A stretch of 64,000 nucleotides of DNA from Silicimonas sp. (lineage in GTDB: Bacteria > Pseudomonadota > Alphaproteobacteria > Rhodobacterales > Rhodobacteraceae): the NCBI GenBank assembly GCA_022826205.1, contig JAJDVJ010000057.1, forward strand, positions 17,113 through 81,112, read 5' to 3'. The notes under the pieces are model-generated. The model had not been told where the DNA came from and did no database searches. It saw only the letters and a list, made by a program, of their open reading frames with translations. Numbering within the stretch: the first letter of the stretch is position 1; each line of letters opens with the position of its first letter. This document shows positions 8,879-18,227 of the stretch, in pieces. The translations under genes and the position numbers were made by a program.

Positions 8879-10240
8879 ATGGATTCCGACCGAATCCGGC
8901 GACCGGGGGAGCGTGCCTTGAGCTCCGTTCAGCTTCCGCCAGGGCTGCTTGTTTCCGCCCCTGCATCGGGGACCGGCAAGACCACGGTTGCATTGGGTCT
9001 CCTGAGGGCGCTTCGTGACGAAGGGCTTTCCGTCCAGCCTTTCAAGAGCGGGCCGGACTACATTGATCCCGCTTTCCACGAGGCGGCAGCGGGCCGACGC
9101 TCCTTCAACCTAGACAGCTGGGCCATGGATGAAAGCCTGTTTGCCACCATCGCGGCGGAGGCGGCCGGCGCCGACATCGTCGTCGCCGAAGGTTCAATGG
9201 GCCTTTTCGACGGTGTCGCAGGTCGGGGCGCATTCGGATTCGGCTCCAGTGCTGAGACTGCTCGGCAGGCGGGCTGGTCGGTGTTGCTGGTTGTGGACGT
9301 CGGTGGTCAGGCGCAATCTTCGGCCGCAACTGCGCTCGGATTCAGGACCTATGATCCCCAACTGCCATTTGCAGGCGTCATACTGAACCGTGTCGCGAGT
9401 CCCAGGCATGAGCGCTTGGCCCGGCTCGGCATGGATCGAGTCGGCATCCCGGTGCTGGGCGCACTTCCCAGGCGTGGGGATCTTCAGCTGCCCGAACGGC
9501 ACCTGGGCCTCATACAGGCAGTGGAGCATCCCGATCTGGAGCGCGCCATTTCGGACTATGCAGCGTTTCTTCGCGAGCACGTGAACCTAGAGGCGCTCCG
9601 CGAGATTGCCTCATCGACTGGCTTGCCCACGCCCGGCGCCTTGCCGAGCCCACCCGCGCAACGGATTGCGCTTGCGCGGGACGCAGCGTTTTCCTTTGCC
9701 TATCCGCATCTTCTCGAAGGCTGGCGGCGGGCAGGGGCGGAGGTGTTGCCCTTTTCGCCACTCGCGGACGAGGCACCCGACGTGACGGCTGATCTCGTGT
9801 GGCTTCCCGGCGGATATCCGGAGCTTCACGCAGGGCGGTTGGCAGCTTCTATGCGGTTCATGGATGGTCTGCGCCGGCATGCGGCAACAGCACGACCGAT
9901 CCACGGCGAATGCGGCGGGTACATGGTGCTTGGTAAGACGCTGGTCGACAAGGATGGCAGCAGGCACCGGATGGCTGGCCTCCTTGGACTCGTGACGAGC
10001 TACGAGCAGCGCAAGTTCCACCTCGGTTACCGACGCGCGATCCTTGTGGCCGGAATGCCTGGGTTCGAGGCCGGTTGGGCGCTGAGGGGACATGAGTTTC
10101 ACTACTCGACCATACTTGAGCAGCCAGACGCGCCCTTGGCCGAGGTCTTTGACGCCGACGGCAAGGCCGTGCCCGAGACGGGATCCGTTCGCGACCACGT
10201 CTCGGGCACATTCTTCCACCTCATCGCGGGTGAGGCATGA
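8879..10240 (+). CDS. cobB: CobB, hydrogenobyrinate a,c-diamide synthase
   Basis: ATP- and glutamine-dependent amidase converting hydrogenobyrinate to its a,c-diamide. The N-terminal P-loop APASGTGKTTVALGLL sits in a dethiobiotin-synthetase-like domain, and the C-terminal class-I-like glutaminase domain has GECGGYMVLGK with the catalytic cysteine and HEFHYST further on. Family homology starts around LPPGLLVSAPASG, so a TTG at 8918 preceded by GGGGGAG may be the real start instead of the ATG at 8879. The 3' end overlaps cobA as ATGA. Confidence 0.92.
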   Translation: MDSDRIRRPGERALSSVQLPPGLLVSAPASGTGKTTVALGLLRALRDEGLSVQPFKSGPDYIDPAFHEAAAGRRSFNLDSWAMDESLFATIAAEAAGADIVVAEGSMGLFDGVAGRGAFGFGSSAETARQAGWSVLLVVDVGGQAQSSAATALGFRTYDPQLPFAGVILNRVASPRHERLARLGMDRVGIPVLGALPRRGDLQLPERHLGLIQAVEHPDLERAISDYAAFLREHVNLEALREIASSTGLPTPGALPSPPAQRIALARDAAFSFAYPHLLEGWRRAGAEVLPFSPLADEAPDVTADLVWLPGGYPELHAGRLAASMRFMDGLRRHAATARPIHGECGGYMVLGKTLVDKDGSRHRMAGLLGLVTSYEQRKFHLGYRRAILVAGMPGFEAGWALRGHEFHYSTILEQPDAPLAEVFDADGKAVPETGSVRDHVSGTFFHLIAGEA

Positions 10241-10959
10241 GCGGGTTCGTGAGTTTCGTGGGTTCCGGGCCGGGCGATCCGGAACTGCTGACGCTGAAGG
10301 CTGTGGACCGGTTACAGCGCGCGGATGCAGTCCTTTATGACGACCTGTCGTCCGGCCCGATTCTGGAACATGCGAGACCTGATGCCGACCTGGTGAGCGT
10401 TGCCAAGCGTGCAGGCCGGAAGTCACCACGGCAGGATCATGTCAGTCGCCTACTTGTCGACTATGCAAAACGCGGTGGACGGATTGTGCGGCTGAAGTCG
10501 GGCGATGGCGGCATCTTCGGGCGCCTGGAAGAGGAATTGGGGGCGCTTCGCGCAGAAGCGCTGGAATTCGAGATCATTCCGGGAGTGCCATCAGCCTGCG
10601 CGGCGGCGGCGGAGGCTGGGATCCCGTTGACGCGGCGGCTCGCCTCGCGTCGTGTGCAATTCATCACAGGCCACGATGTGGCAGGAAACCTGCCAAAGGA
10701 CTTGAACGTTGCTGCGCTCGCCGACGCTCATGCAACGACTGTGGTCTACATGGGGCGCCGAACCTTTGCCGACCTTGCCGGAATCCTGATGGCACACGGC
10801 TTGCCCGGTGACACGCATGCGCTGATGGCGGAGGGCGTGACCACTTCCGAGCAGAACATCGGCAGGTACACAGTCGCCGAACTGGCACGTCGACTGCGTG
10901 AGGAGCAACCGGGGCATGCGCCCACGCTCATCCTCTATGGTGCGTTGTCCGATGGATGA
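10237..10959 (+). CDS. cobA: CobA, uroporphyrinogen-III C-methyltransferase
   Basis: SUMT, the entry enzyme of corrin synthesis, methylating uroporphyrinogen III at C2 and C7 to precorrin-2. The 240-residue protein has the family motifs VGSGPGDPELLTLKA at the N terminus, LYDDLSS, KRAGRKS, RLKSGDGGIFGR, IPGVPSACAAAAEAGIPLTRR and TVVYMGRRT. It is a stand-alone methylase, without the CysG oxidase/ferrochelatase domain. It overlaps cobB (ATGA) and cobF (8 bp). Confidence 0.93.
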   Translation: MSGFVSFVGSGPGDPELLTLKAVDRLQRADAVLYDDLSSGPILEHARPDADLVSVAKRAGRKSPRQDHVSRLLVDYAKRGGRIVRLKSGDGGIFGRLEEELGALRAEALEFEIIPGVPSACAAAAEAGIPLTRRLASRRVQFITGHDVAGNLPKDLNVAALADAHATTVVYMGRRTFADLAGILMAHGLPGDTHALMAEGVTTSEQNIGRYTVAELARRLREEQPGHAPTLILYGALSDG

Positions 10960-11713
10960 ACTGGTCCTGATCGGGATCGGTACAGGAAGCCCGAACCACC
11001 TGACACGCGAGGGCGAGGCGGAGATTCGCAAGGCGGACTGCATTCTCGTTCCAAGGAAGGGATCAAGGAAGTCGGACCTGGCGAACTTGAAGAGGGGCAT
11101 CTGCGTGACAGTTCTGGGCGAAGAGGCTGAAGCGCGCATCCTCGAATTCGACATGCCGGCCCGTGAATCCGGGTCCGACTATCTCGCAAGCGTCGATGCC
11201 TGGCATGGCGAAATCCGCAAGGCCTGGGATGCGGCCCTCGAGGCCAAAGATGTGGAACGCGTGGCGATGCTCGTCTGGGGCGACCCGTCGCTTTATGACA
11301 GCACGCTCAGGATTGCGACACGACTTCGCCCTGCGCCGAAGGTCAGGGTCGTGCCAGGCATCACCGCGTTGCAGGCTCTGACCGCCGCGCACGCCATTCC
11401 GCTCAACGAGGTCAACGCACCGGTCACGATCACGACAGGGCGACGGTTGCGCGAAGAGGGATGGCCCGAAGGTGCGGAGACCGTTGCGGTGATGCTGGAC
11501 GGAGAACTGAGCTTTCGACACCTTGATCCGAGCCAGTTGCATGTCTGGTGGGGCGCGTATCTCGGAATGAAGGATCAGGTCCTGGCAAGCGGCCCGTTGG
11601 CCGAGGTCGCCGAGAGGATTGCCGAGACCCGTGCAGCCGCGCGTGACGCGCATGGCTGGATCATGGACACTTATCTCCTGAAGCGTCGCAATCGGGATGT
11701 GAAGAGGTGGTAG
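10952..11713 (+). CDS. cobF: CobF, precorrin-6A synthase (deacetylating)
   Basis: SAM-dependent C1-methyltransferase with loss of the acetyl group, specific to the aerobic pathway. The start MDELVLIGIGTGSPNHLT is taken where family homology begins; it overlaps cobA by 8 bp and gives 253 residues. Further landmarks are CILVPRKG, LVWGDPSLYDSTL, VVPGITALQAL, VWWGAYLG and the C-terminal DAHGWIMDTYLLKRR. A decayed copy of two segments of this gene, including the C-terminal one, lies about 2.4 kb downstream (14153-14288). Confidence 0.93.
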   Translation: MDELVLIGIGTGSPNHLTREGEAEIRKADCILVPRKGSRKSDLANLKRGICVTVLGEEAEARILEFDMPARESGSDYLASVDAWHGEIRKAWDAALEAKDVERVAMLVWGDPSLYDSTLRIATRLRPAPKVRVVPGITALQALTAAHAIPLNEVNAPVTITTGRRLREEGWPEGAETVAVMLDGELSFRHLDPSQLHVWWGAYLGMKDQVLASGPLAEVAERIAETRAAARDAHGWIMDTYLLKRRNRDVKRW

Positions 11714-11955
11714 TGCATCACTTTGACTTTTTGGCAGAGTCTCAGTCTGCACCCTCGGTGGACAATCATCCTGGCTCCGCGCACCTCCTGATCCAGGGTT
11801 CTTCTACATGCAAGACGTAAGCTCCTGAGTCAGGTCAGAGCCAAGGATGCTGGTCGCTTCCCGAATCGCGCGCCCGATGGCCAGACTTTGCAATGAGGTC
11901 ACGTTCATGGTCATAGTGGCCGCAGTTCCGGCAACTCCGGTAAGTTGAAGTCGAA

Positions 11956-12141
11956 ATGTGCTCTTGCGAAGACGACATGCAGATCAAGTTGCCGATACAT
12001 GGTGCACTTGTCGAAGACGGAGGTGTAGCCCCACCGGTCACCAATCCTTTGACTGGCGAAACTGTCGCCAATTTCGCCGAAGCAACGCCTGATCTGTCCG
12101 GAGCAGCCACCGTCGCCATGCACGAGATTTCTGAGACTTAG
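11956..12141 (+). pseudogene. Aldehyde dehydrogenase N-terminal remnant
   Basis: A short frame reading MQIKLPIHGALVEDGG then VTNPLTGETVANFAEATPD resembles the first 50 residues of NAD-dependent aldehyde dehydrogenases (the G..V......NP.TGE..A...EAT pattern). It ends at a stop and no dehydrogenase body follows, so it is a truncated remnant. The rest of the 11714-12157 gap shows no gene. Together with the cobF remnant it marks this stretch as rearranged. Confidence 0.5.
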
Positions 12142-12157
12142 AGCGGGATCGAACGTC

Positions 12158-14122
12158 ATGAGCGGGCAACCTTTTCCCAACCTCTTTTCTCCGATCGACA
12201 TCGGAAACCTCACGCTCCGTAACCGAATCGTGTCGACGGGACACGAAACGCACCTGAATGAAAGGGGCCAGATCGGCGACGCGATGATTGCCTATCACGA
12301 GGCACGCGCCAGTGGCGGCGCCGGACTGATCGTAACCGAAGTTGCGCTGGTTCATGCCAGTGCGGTGTTCGTGGCCAATCCAATCCGGGTTGACACCGAT
12401 GATTGCATTCCCGGGTATAGCCGACTCGCGCAGGCGGTGCACAAGCACGATTGTGGCCTGATCGCCCAGCTCTTTCACCCAGGACGCGAGATGCTGGCAT
12501 CAGAAGACGGCACCGCGCCCGTTTCCTACAGTGCGTCAGCGACGCCGAACGAGCGTTTCCACGTCATGCCTCGGCCAATGACTCGTGAAATGATCTCCGA
12601 AGTCATCTCGGCCCATGGTGATGCGGCCCTTCGGATGCAGGAAGCTGGCCTTGATGGAGTCGAGATCGTTGGTTCGCACGGGTACCTTCCGGCGCAGTTT
12701 CTGAACCGCCATGTCAATCAACGCAGCGACGAGTACGGAGGTTCCCGCGAGAATCGCGCTCGCTTCATTCGCGAAATTTCATCCGACATTCGCGCCAAGG
12801 TGGGCGAGGAATTCGTCATTGGCCTGCGGCTCTCTGGTGACGAGCGCAGCGTTGAGGGTGTCGGGCAGTCCGACATGCTGGACGCATGTGAAATTCTTGC
12901 AGACGAAACAACTCTGAACTACTTCAGCGTTGTTGCCGGATCCTCTGCAACTCTCGCGGGCTCGGTCCACATTGTGCCATCGATGGATGAAGAGGTGGGT
13001 TATACGGCGCCATTGGGCCATGCCGTGAAAGTGCGGACGTGTGCGACGACGATGGTGACCGGCCGCATCAACCAGCCGCAGGACGCCGAACGCATAATCG
13101 CTTCAGGGCAAGCGGACCTTTGTGGCATGACGCGCGCGATGATCTGCGATCCGGAACTGGGAAAAAAGGCCAGAGCGGGGCGCGGCGATGACATCCGTGC
13201 ATGCATCGGCTGCAACCAGGCCTGCATCGGCCATTTTCACGCAGGTTATCCGATTTCATGCATACAAAATCCTGTTAGCGGTCGCGAGACTTCTCTCGGA
13301 AGAATTGAATTGGCGCGCACGAGGCGGAAGGTCATGGTGATAGGTGGCGGGCCCGGCGGAATGAAGAGTGCTGCAGTCGCCGCAGAGCGCGGTCACGACG
13401 TCACGCTGTTCGAAATGGAGACACAGCTTGGCGGTCAGGCGCGGCTGGCGCAGGCCTTGCCGCATCGTGCAGAATTCGGCGGGATCATCACCAATCTGTC
13501 ACGCGAAATGGAACTCGCTGGAGTCGAAATTCACAATGACGTCACCGTTGATGAGGCGGTCATCACGGAATTTGCCCCGGACACGATCGTCATTGCGACC
13601 GGTGCCGAACCGAGATGGCCGGCATTCGAGGGTCGCGAACACGCCCACGTCGTGGATGCCTGGCAGGTTCTTCGCAACGAGGCGAATGTAGGCAAATCGG
13701 TCGTGGTGGCAGATTGGCGTGCCGACTGGATCGGGATCGGCATTGCCGAGCATCTGGCACAGCGAGGCCATCAGGTGAAACTGGCCGTTAATGGCTACAT
13801 GCCCGGCCAGTCGATCCAAATGTACGTGCGTGATGCAAGCATCGGACGCCTGCAAAGTCTCGGCGTGGAAATGGTGCCTTACGTTAGGCTGTTCGGAGCT
13901 GATGAAGACACGGTCTACCTGCAACACATCATGAACGATGAAGCGGTGATTTGCGAAGGTGTCGACACGCTTGTCCTGTGCCAGGGCCACAATCCGCGGG
14001 ACACGGTAGAGGCGCTCGTGCGCAATCTGGGCATCGAACACCACCTCGTCGGTGACTGCGTCTCGCCACGCACTGCAGAGGAAGCGGTTCTGGAGGGCTT
14101 GCTTGCAGGTCGCGCCGTGTAG
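12158..14122 (+). CDS. TMADH-type NADH:flavin oxidoreductase
   Basis: A 654-residue fusion of an N-terminal FMN TIM-barrel of the old-yellow-enzyme family (LFSPIDIGNLTLRNRIV; HGYLPAQFLNRHVNQRSDEYGGS) and a C-terminal FAD/NAD-binding half (VMVIGGGPGGMKSA). Between them a CIGCNQACIGHFHAGYPISC cysteine block fits the 4Fe-4S site. The architecture matches trimethylamine dehydrogenase, 2,4-dienoyl-CoA reductase and the N-methylproline/betaine demethylases; the substrate cannot be told from sequence. Given the methylamine-type genes elsewhere in the window, N-demethylation is a plausible role (inference). It sits between cobF and a cobF remnant, so it looks like a later arrival. Confidence 0.85.
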   Translation: MSGQPFPNLFSPIDIGNLTLRNRIVSTGHETHLNERGQIGDAMIAYHEARASGGAGLIVTEVALVHASAVFVANPIRVDTDDCIPGYSRLAQAVHKHDCGLIAQLFHPGREMLASEDGTAPVSYSASATPNERFHVMPRPMTREMISEVISAHGDAALRMQEAGLDGVEIVGSHGYLPAQFLNRHVNQRSDEYGGSRENRARFIREISSDIRAKVGEEFVIGLRLSGDERSVEGVGQSDMLDACEILADETTLNYFSVVAGSSATLAGSVHIVPSMDEEVGYTAPLGHAVKVRTCATTMVTGRINQPQDAERIIASGQADLCGMTRAMICDPELGKKARAGRGDDIRACIGCNQACIGHFHAGYPISCIQNPVSGRETSLGRIELARTRRKVMVIGGGPGGMKSAAVAAERGHDVTLFEMETQLGGQARLAQALPHRAEFGGIITNLSREMELAGVEIHNDVTVDEAVITEFAPDTIVIATGAEPRWPAFEGREHAHVVDAWQVLRNEANVGKSVVVADWRADWIGIGIAEHLAQRGHQVKLAVNGYMPGQSIQMYVRDASIGRLQSLGVEMVPYVRLFGADEDTVYLQHIMNDEAVICEGVDTLVLCQGHNPRDTVEALVRNLGIEHHLVGDCVSPRTAEEAVLEGLLAGRAV

Positions 14123-14152
14123 GATCAAAGGTGCGTTCCATAGAACTCCAGT

Positions 14153-14288
14153 CATGATCTTGACCGGACGACGGTTGCGTCACATGGGGTGGGCCGCGGT
14201 CTCCGTGCGGATCGCCGAGTCGAAGGCAACTGCGCATGAAGCGCATGGCTGGATCATGGAGACTCATTTGCAGAAACGTCGCAATTGA
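14153..14288 (+). pseudogene. Remnant of a second cobF
   Basis: A reading frame here contains MILTGRRLRHMGW and then RIAESKATAHEAHGWIMETH followed by LQKRRN and a stop. This matches two separated pieces of the intact CobF (ITTGRRLREEG, and RIAETRAAARDAHGWIMDTYLLKRRN), with the roughly 50 intervening residues deleted. Nucleotide identity is evident in the run GCGCATGGCTGGATCATGGA. It is therefore a decayed, internally deleted cobF 3' end, just upstream of the B12 riboswitch. Confidence 0.8.
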
Positions 14289-14344
14289 ATCACGTCCTGC
14301 CGCCAAAAGCCGTTGCGCTTGGAACGCCGCATGGGCTACATGAA

Positions 14345-14530
14345 CGTGCCTGATCCTGCCGGGCGATCGGCAGGCTGGAGGGAATGCGGTGCAGCCAAAC
14401 GGCTCATGCCGCAGCCGCCCCCGCGACTGTAAGCGGAGAGCGCCGCCCAAAACCCACTCCCGGAATGCAGGGGGGAAGGAGGGCGAGGCGCGATGACCCG
14501 CAAGCCAGGAGACCTGTCAGGCTTGGATCA
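14345..14530 (+). promoter_or_regulatory. Cobalamin (B12) riboswitch
   Basis: Conserved AdoCbl-riboswitch elements occur in order: GGAATGCGGTGCAGCC near 14380, GCCGCCCCCGCGACTGTAAGC near 14414 (the last part being the CGACTGTAAGC core), CCACT, GGGAAGGAGGGC, then GATGACCCGCAAGCCAGGAG (the B12-box, about 14492-14511) with GACCTG after it. A downstream GC-rich segment and an AAGGAGGT ribosome-binding site precede cbtB. It probably represses cbtB-cbtA-downstream gene when cobalamin is plentiful. Exact boundaries are approximate. Confidence 0.93.
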
Positions 14531-14563
14531 ACCGCCGTCGGGTAGGGCGGCAAGGAGGTAGAC

Positions 14564-14734
14564 ATGACGACACGCACAATTTCCGAGGCGCGTCCAGCAT
14601 CAGCTTCGTTTGGAATGCTCTTGGCGGCTCTTCTCGGTCTTGGGATCGTTGTACTGGCAGGCCACGTCCAGGCCGATGCGTTGCACGCCGCCGCGCACGA
14701 CGTGCGTCACGCGAACGGCTTTCCCTGTCACTAG
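14564..14734 (+). CDS. cbtB: CbtB, small cobalt-transporter subunit
   Basis: A 56-residue protein with a cytoplasmic N terminus, one membrane helix (around FGMLLAALLGLGIVVLAG) and a short histidine-rich tail, HAAAHDVRHANGFPCH. This fits the CbtB family, the small partner of CbtA in B12-regulated cobalt uptake; the histidines probably bind the metal. A perfect AAGGAGGT lies a few bases before the ATG. It is directly behind the riboswitch and two bases upstream of cbtA. Confidence 0.9.
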   Translation: MTTRTISEARPASASFGMLLAALLGLGIVVLAGHVQADALHAAAHDVRHANGFPCH

Positions 14735-14736
14735 CA

Positions 14737-15420
14737 ATGCTTGGCAGAATCCTGACCAGCGGTTTGATCGCTGGAGCCGCGGCGGGCCTATGTGCCGCGG
14801 TCCTTCATCTCATGTTCATTCAGCCTGTCCTCTTGCATGCGGAACTCTATGAGAGTGGTGAACTGGTGCATTTCGGGGCGGCATCCGGAACGGCTGCCCG
14901 TCCCGGGTTTGGGCTCGATCCAGTGCGAGACGGGCTGAGCGTGATCTTCAGCATGCTGACCTATGCAGGCTTTGCGTTGATCCTGGTCGCACTCATGGCG
15001 CTGGCCGAAGGGCGTGGGGCGGTGATCTTAGCGCGTAACGGGTTGCTTTGGGGCGTTGCCGGCTTCGTCGCGGTGCTGCTTGCGCCCGCATTTTCACTTC
15101 CTCCGGAGGTGCCCGGAGTCGCGGCCGCGGAAATCCTGCCAAGGCAGGCGTGGTGGTTCGCGACCGTATTTGCTGCGGGGGCAGCCATGTGGCTACTTGC
15201 ATTTGGGCGTGGCTGGCGAGCCTGGGGCGCCGTCGCTGTGCTGTTGCTTGCGCCGCATGCCATCGGAGCGCCGGAGCCAGACGGCTTTGCGGGACCTGTG
15301 CCGACCGAACTTGGAGCCCTGTTCGCGGCACGCGTCCTGGGAGTTGGTCTTGTAGCTTGGGTGCTCCTTGGGCTTCTCTCCGGTTTTCTTTGGTCGAGCG
15401 GCGACGAGACGGCTTCGTGA
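14737..15420 (+). CDS. cbtA: CbtA, cobalt transporter membrane subunit
   Basis: A 227-residue inner-membrane protein with about five to six hydrophobic helices, beginning LGRILTSGLIAGAAAGLCAAVLHLMFIQPVL as in the CbtA family. It is predicted to import cobalt with CbtB. The gene starts two bases after cbtB and its stop overlaps the next gene's GTG (GTGA), so all three genes should respond to the riboswitch. Confidence 0.9.
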   Translation: MLGRILTSGLIAGAAAGLCAAVLHLMFIQPVLLHAELYESGELVHFGAASGTAARPGFGLDPVRDGLSVIFSMLTYAGFALILVALMALAEGRGAVILARNGLLWGVAGFVAVLLAPAFSLPPEVPGVAAAEILPRQAWWFATVFAAGAAMWLLAFGRGWRAWGAVAVLLLAPHAIGAPEPDGFAGPVPTELGALFAARVLGVGLVAWVLLGLLSGFLWSSGDETAS

Positions 15421-15914
15421 ATCGCGCGTTCGCGCTGTTTGTCATCGGATTGGCATTTGGAGGCGGCATTGGCTTCGTCTTGTCAGCGGCAAACGACGTG
15501 ACTCTTGATGGTCACGTTCATGCGGACGATCACCAATTGGAACATCATGCCGTCGCAGGGTTCTCCGGCACCGGCCACGACCATCTTGAAGTGCTGGATC
15601 TGGCAGAGAGCAATGCGCCAACGCTTGCTGTCCAAATTACGAAGGACCCAGACCAAGGCTGGAACCTGCACTTGATGACGACGGGCTTCACGTTTTCGCC
15701 CGCAAATGTCGGTCGAGCCCACGAGCCGGGGGCGGGCCATGCACATGTCTACGTGAACGGGCGGAAGGTCGCGCGACTGTATGGTTCATGGATGCACATC
15801 GCGACATTGCCGGAAGGCGTTGTGGAGATTCTGGTCACGCTGAACGCGAATGACCATCGGTTGCTGTCGGTGGGAGGGATGCCGGTCGAGGCAAGAGCCA
15901 TGCTTGGGCAATAG
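15417..15914 (+). CDS. His-rich periplasmic protein of the cbt operon
   Basis: A GTG start overlapping the cbtA stop gives 165 residues. An N-terminal hydrophobic segment (FALFVIGLAFGGGIGFVLSA) can serve as signal or anchor; the next part is histidine-rich (DGHVHADDHQLEHH, GHDHLEV) and the C-terminal domain (residues about 60-165) has HEPGAGHAHVYVNGRKVARLYGSWMHIATLP. The histidines and the cobalamin-riboswitch operon suggest a periplasmic metal-binding or delivery protein for cobalt; no named family is recognised. The C-terminal domain looks like a compact beta-rich metal-binding module (inference). Confidence 0.72.
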   Translation: MNRAFALFVIGLAFGGGIGFVLSAANDVTLDGHVHADDHQLEHHAVAGFSGTGHDHLEVLDLAESNAPTLAVQITKDPDQGWNLHLMTTGFTFSPANVGRAHEPGAGHAHVYVNGRKVARLYGSWMHIATLPEGVVEILVTLNANDHRLLSVGGMPVEARAMLGQ

Positions 15915-16220
15915 GGACCCGACGCAGACCTTGAGGCTTGCACCGGGTCGCGCGCATCAAGTGATCCGTGCATGTCTTGGCCAGGCAAGCGGATCTCGGA
16001 CCTCATCTGCCGGCATGAGATAGGTGACGAAACGGCAGCAATTCCGGCTGACTTCACTCGAGTCGCCTTTGGCACGGGGCTGGATCATGGGGGACGCGTG
16101 GCAGCTCTGAAACTGGCTGCTCTTGGTGTAGGGCACACTGGGCGGACGCGACAGGAATTGTGCGCAGGTGCCAGTTGTCCCCGTCACACTACCGCCAAAA
16201 TGAATGCTGATCAGTGCGGG
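15915..16220. other. Intergenic stretch after the cbt operon
   Basis: About 305 bases between the cbt operon and the convergent ABC transporter operon. No RNA gene, repeat or convincing open frame was found; short frames on both strands look like noise. Confidence 0.4.
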
Positions 16221-18227
16221 TCAATCCACATTGAGGTCTTCCAGCGAAATATGGCAGCGAATGAAATGCCCTGCTTCAGGACTTTGCCATGGCGGCGTGT
16301 CCGTGTCGCAGATCTCGCCGAGTCTTCTGGGGCATCTGCGTTGGAAGGGGCATCCACTCGCAGGTGGCGCACGCTCGACAATATCATCGGCGGCGAGTGT
16401 CGGTGCAGCGTCAGGATCGGGTTCCAGAACCGCACCCAGCAAGACCTTGGTATAGGGGTGCGACTCTCCCTCGAAGACCTGATCGGTCTGGCCGATCTCG
16501 CACAGTCTTCCCTGATATAGGACAGCGACTCGGTCCGACAAAGCACGAACGACCGCGAGATCGTGGCTGACGAATATGTAAGTCGTGCCTTGTGACCTCT
16601 TAAGGTCGTTCAGCAAGTCCAGTACCGCAGCTTGCACCGAGACGTCCAGTGCCGAAGTCACCTCGTCGCATAGCACGATCTCGGGGCCAGCGGCGAAGGC
16701 GCGCGCGATGGCGACGCGTTGTTTCTCGCCACCGGACAATTGGCTAGGCAACCGGTCGAGGTAGTGCGCACCAAGGCGCACGCGCTCGAGGATTTCCGCG
16801 CTGCGGGCGCGCAGCTTGCCTCCTGTTAGGCCGAAATAGAGCTTCAGCGGTTGCTCAAGGATATCTGCCACGGTGTGGCGCGGATTGAGGCTGTCGTCGG
16901 GGTTTTGAAAGATCAGCTGGATCTGCCGCAACTGGCCGGGGTCGCGATGTTCGACCATGTGCGGCAGGGACTGGTCGCCCGCAGTGACGGCACCTGCAGC
17001 GGGCGGCAGAAGTCCGGCGATAGTCTTGAGGATTGTCGACTTGCCAGAACCGCTTTCGCCTACCAGTCCAAGCGTTTCGCCTTTGCCGATCGAGATAGAG
17101 ATGTCGTCGACCGTTGGCGGAACGTCGGTGCCCCGCCCCAGCAACTGGTCCAACAGTCGGGGTCTAGCATAGCTGATGGCCAGGCCATCAAGGTCCAACA
17201 TCGTGTCGCCGCCAGAGAACCGTGCCGGTGCAGCCCCTATGATCTGTCCTTGTTGCCGGCCTGCCTCCTTTGTGAAGAAACAGCGGACAGTCCCGCCAGA
17301 CTCAGACGCTTCTAGCTGTGGCCGGGTTGAGCGGCACCGGTCCTGCACGAGGGCACATCGGTCGGCAAAGGCGCAGCCAGCGCCAGCATCGCCTGGGGCG
17401 GGCGGGCGACCGTCAAGGGCAATTGGAAGTGCCGAGTCATCAAGTTTGGGGATCGAGGCAAGAAGGCCTTGTGCGTAGGGGTGCGTCGGGAACTTAAGTA
17501 CGTGCCGAGTCGAGCCTTCCAGAACGACCTCACCTGCATACATGACCACCACTCGGGTGCAGACGCGTGCAATGGCACCGAGGTCATGGCTGACATATAC
17601 CATGGCCATGCCACGGTCGGCGGCGATGTCGCGGAGCAGTTCAAGGATATGTGCCTGTGTTGTCACGTCGAGGCCGGTGGTGGGTTCGTCGAGCAGAAGC
17701 GCCTCGGGCTCGCCGGCCAGCGCCATGGCGATTGCGACGCGCTGTTGCTGACCGCCACTCAATTCATGTGGGAATCGCGCGACGATGGCTTCGGGATCTG
17801 GCAGGCGTACGTGGCCTAGAAGTTCGACAACCTTTGCGGCGTGCTGGTCCGCGGGAAGCGCTGAATGCAACCGCAACGCCTCGCCAAGTTGTGCGCCGAT
17901 GCGCAGTGTCGGAGTCAGGGATTGCCCCGAGTTTTGCGGGATCAGAGCCAGTTGCCCGCCGCGGATGCGTTCCAGTTCTCGCCGGGACTGGGCGAACATG
18001 TCGGTGCCGCTGAACACGGCGCTGCCGTTCAAGAGTCGCAATCCACGCTTTAGATACCCCATGGCTGCCAAGGCCAGCGTCGACTTCCCCGATCCGCTTT
18101 CGCCGACAAGGCCCACGCATTCGCCGGGGGCAACGGCTAGGTCGATGTTGCGCAGAACCTCTCGGGTTCGGCCATCGCGTCCAACAAAACCCACCGAGAT
18201 GTCGCGGATGTCTATCAGGGCGCTCAT
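16221..18227 (-). CDS. Fused OppD-OppF-type peptide ABC transporter ATPase
   Basis: A 668-residue protein with two complete ATPase modules. Module 1 has Walker [10 protein letters not shown] near residue 40, signature LSGGQQQR and Walker [13 protein letters not shown]; module 2 (from about residue 365) has [17 protein letters not shown] and [12 protein letters not shown]. Each module ends in the cysteine-rich oligopeptide-transporter tail ([16 protein letters not shown]). It drives import through the two downstream-named permeases. The start [14 protein letters not shown] overlaps the upstream permease stop as ATGA. Confidence 0.92.
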   Translation of the reverse strand: MSALIDIRDISVGFVGRDGRTREVLRNIDLAVAPGECVGLVGESGSGKSTLALAAMGYLKRGLRLLNGSAVFSGTDMFAQSRRELERIRGGQLALIPQNSGQSLTPTLRIGAQLGEALRLHSALPADQHAAKVVELLGHVRLPDPEAIVARFPHELSGGQQQRVAIAMALAGEPEALLLDEPTTGLDVTTQAHILELLRDIAADRGMAMVYVSHDLGAIARVCTRVVVMYAGEVVLEGSTRHVLKFPTHPYAQGLLASIPKLDDSALPIALDGRPPAPGDAGAGCAFADRCALVQDRCRSTRPQLEASESGGTVRCFFTKEAGRQQGQIIGAAPARFSGGDTMLDLDGLAISYARPRLLDQLLGRGTDVPPTVDDISISIGKGETLGLVGESGSGKSTILKTIAGLLPPAAGAVTAGDQSLPHMVEHRDPGQLRQIQLIFQNPDDSLNPRHTVADILEQPLKLYFGLTGGKLRARSAEILERVRLGAHYLDRLPSQLSGGEKQRVAIARAFAAGPEIVLCDEVTSALDVSVQAAVLDLLNDLKRSQGTTYIFVSHDLAVVRALSDRVAVLYQGRLCEIGQTDQVFEGESHPYTKVLLGAVLEPDPDAAPTLAADDIVERAPPASGCPFQRRCPRRLGEICDTDTPPWQSPEAGHFIRCHISLEDLNVD

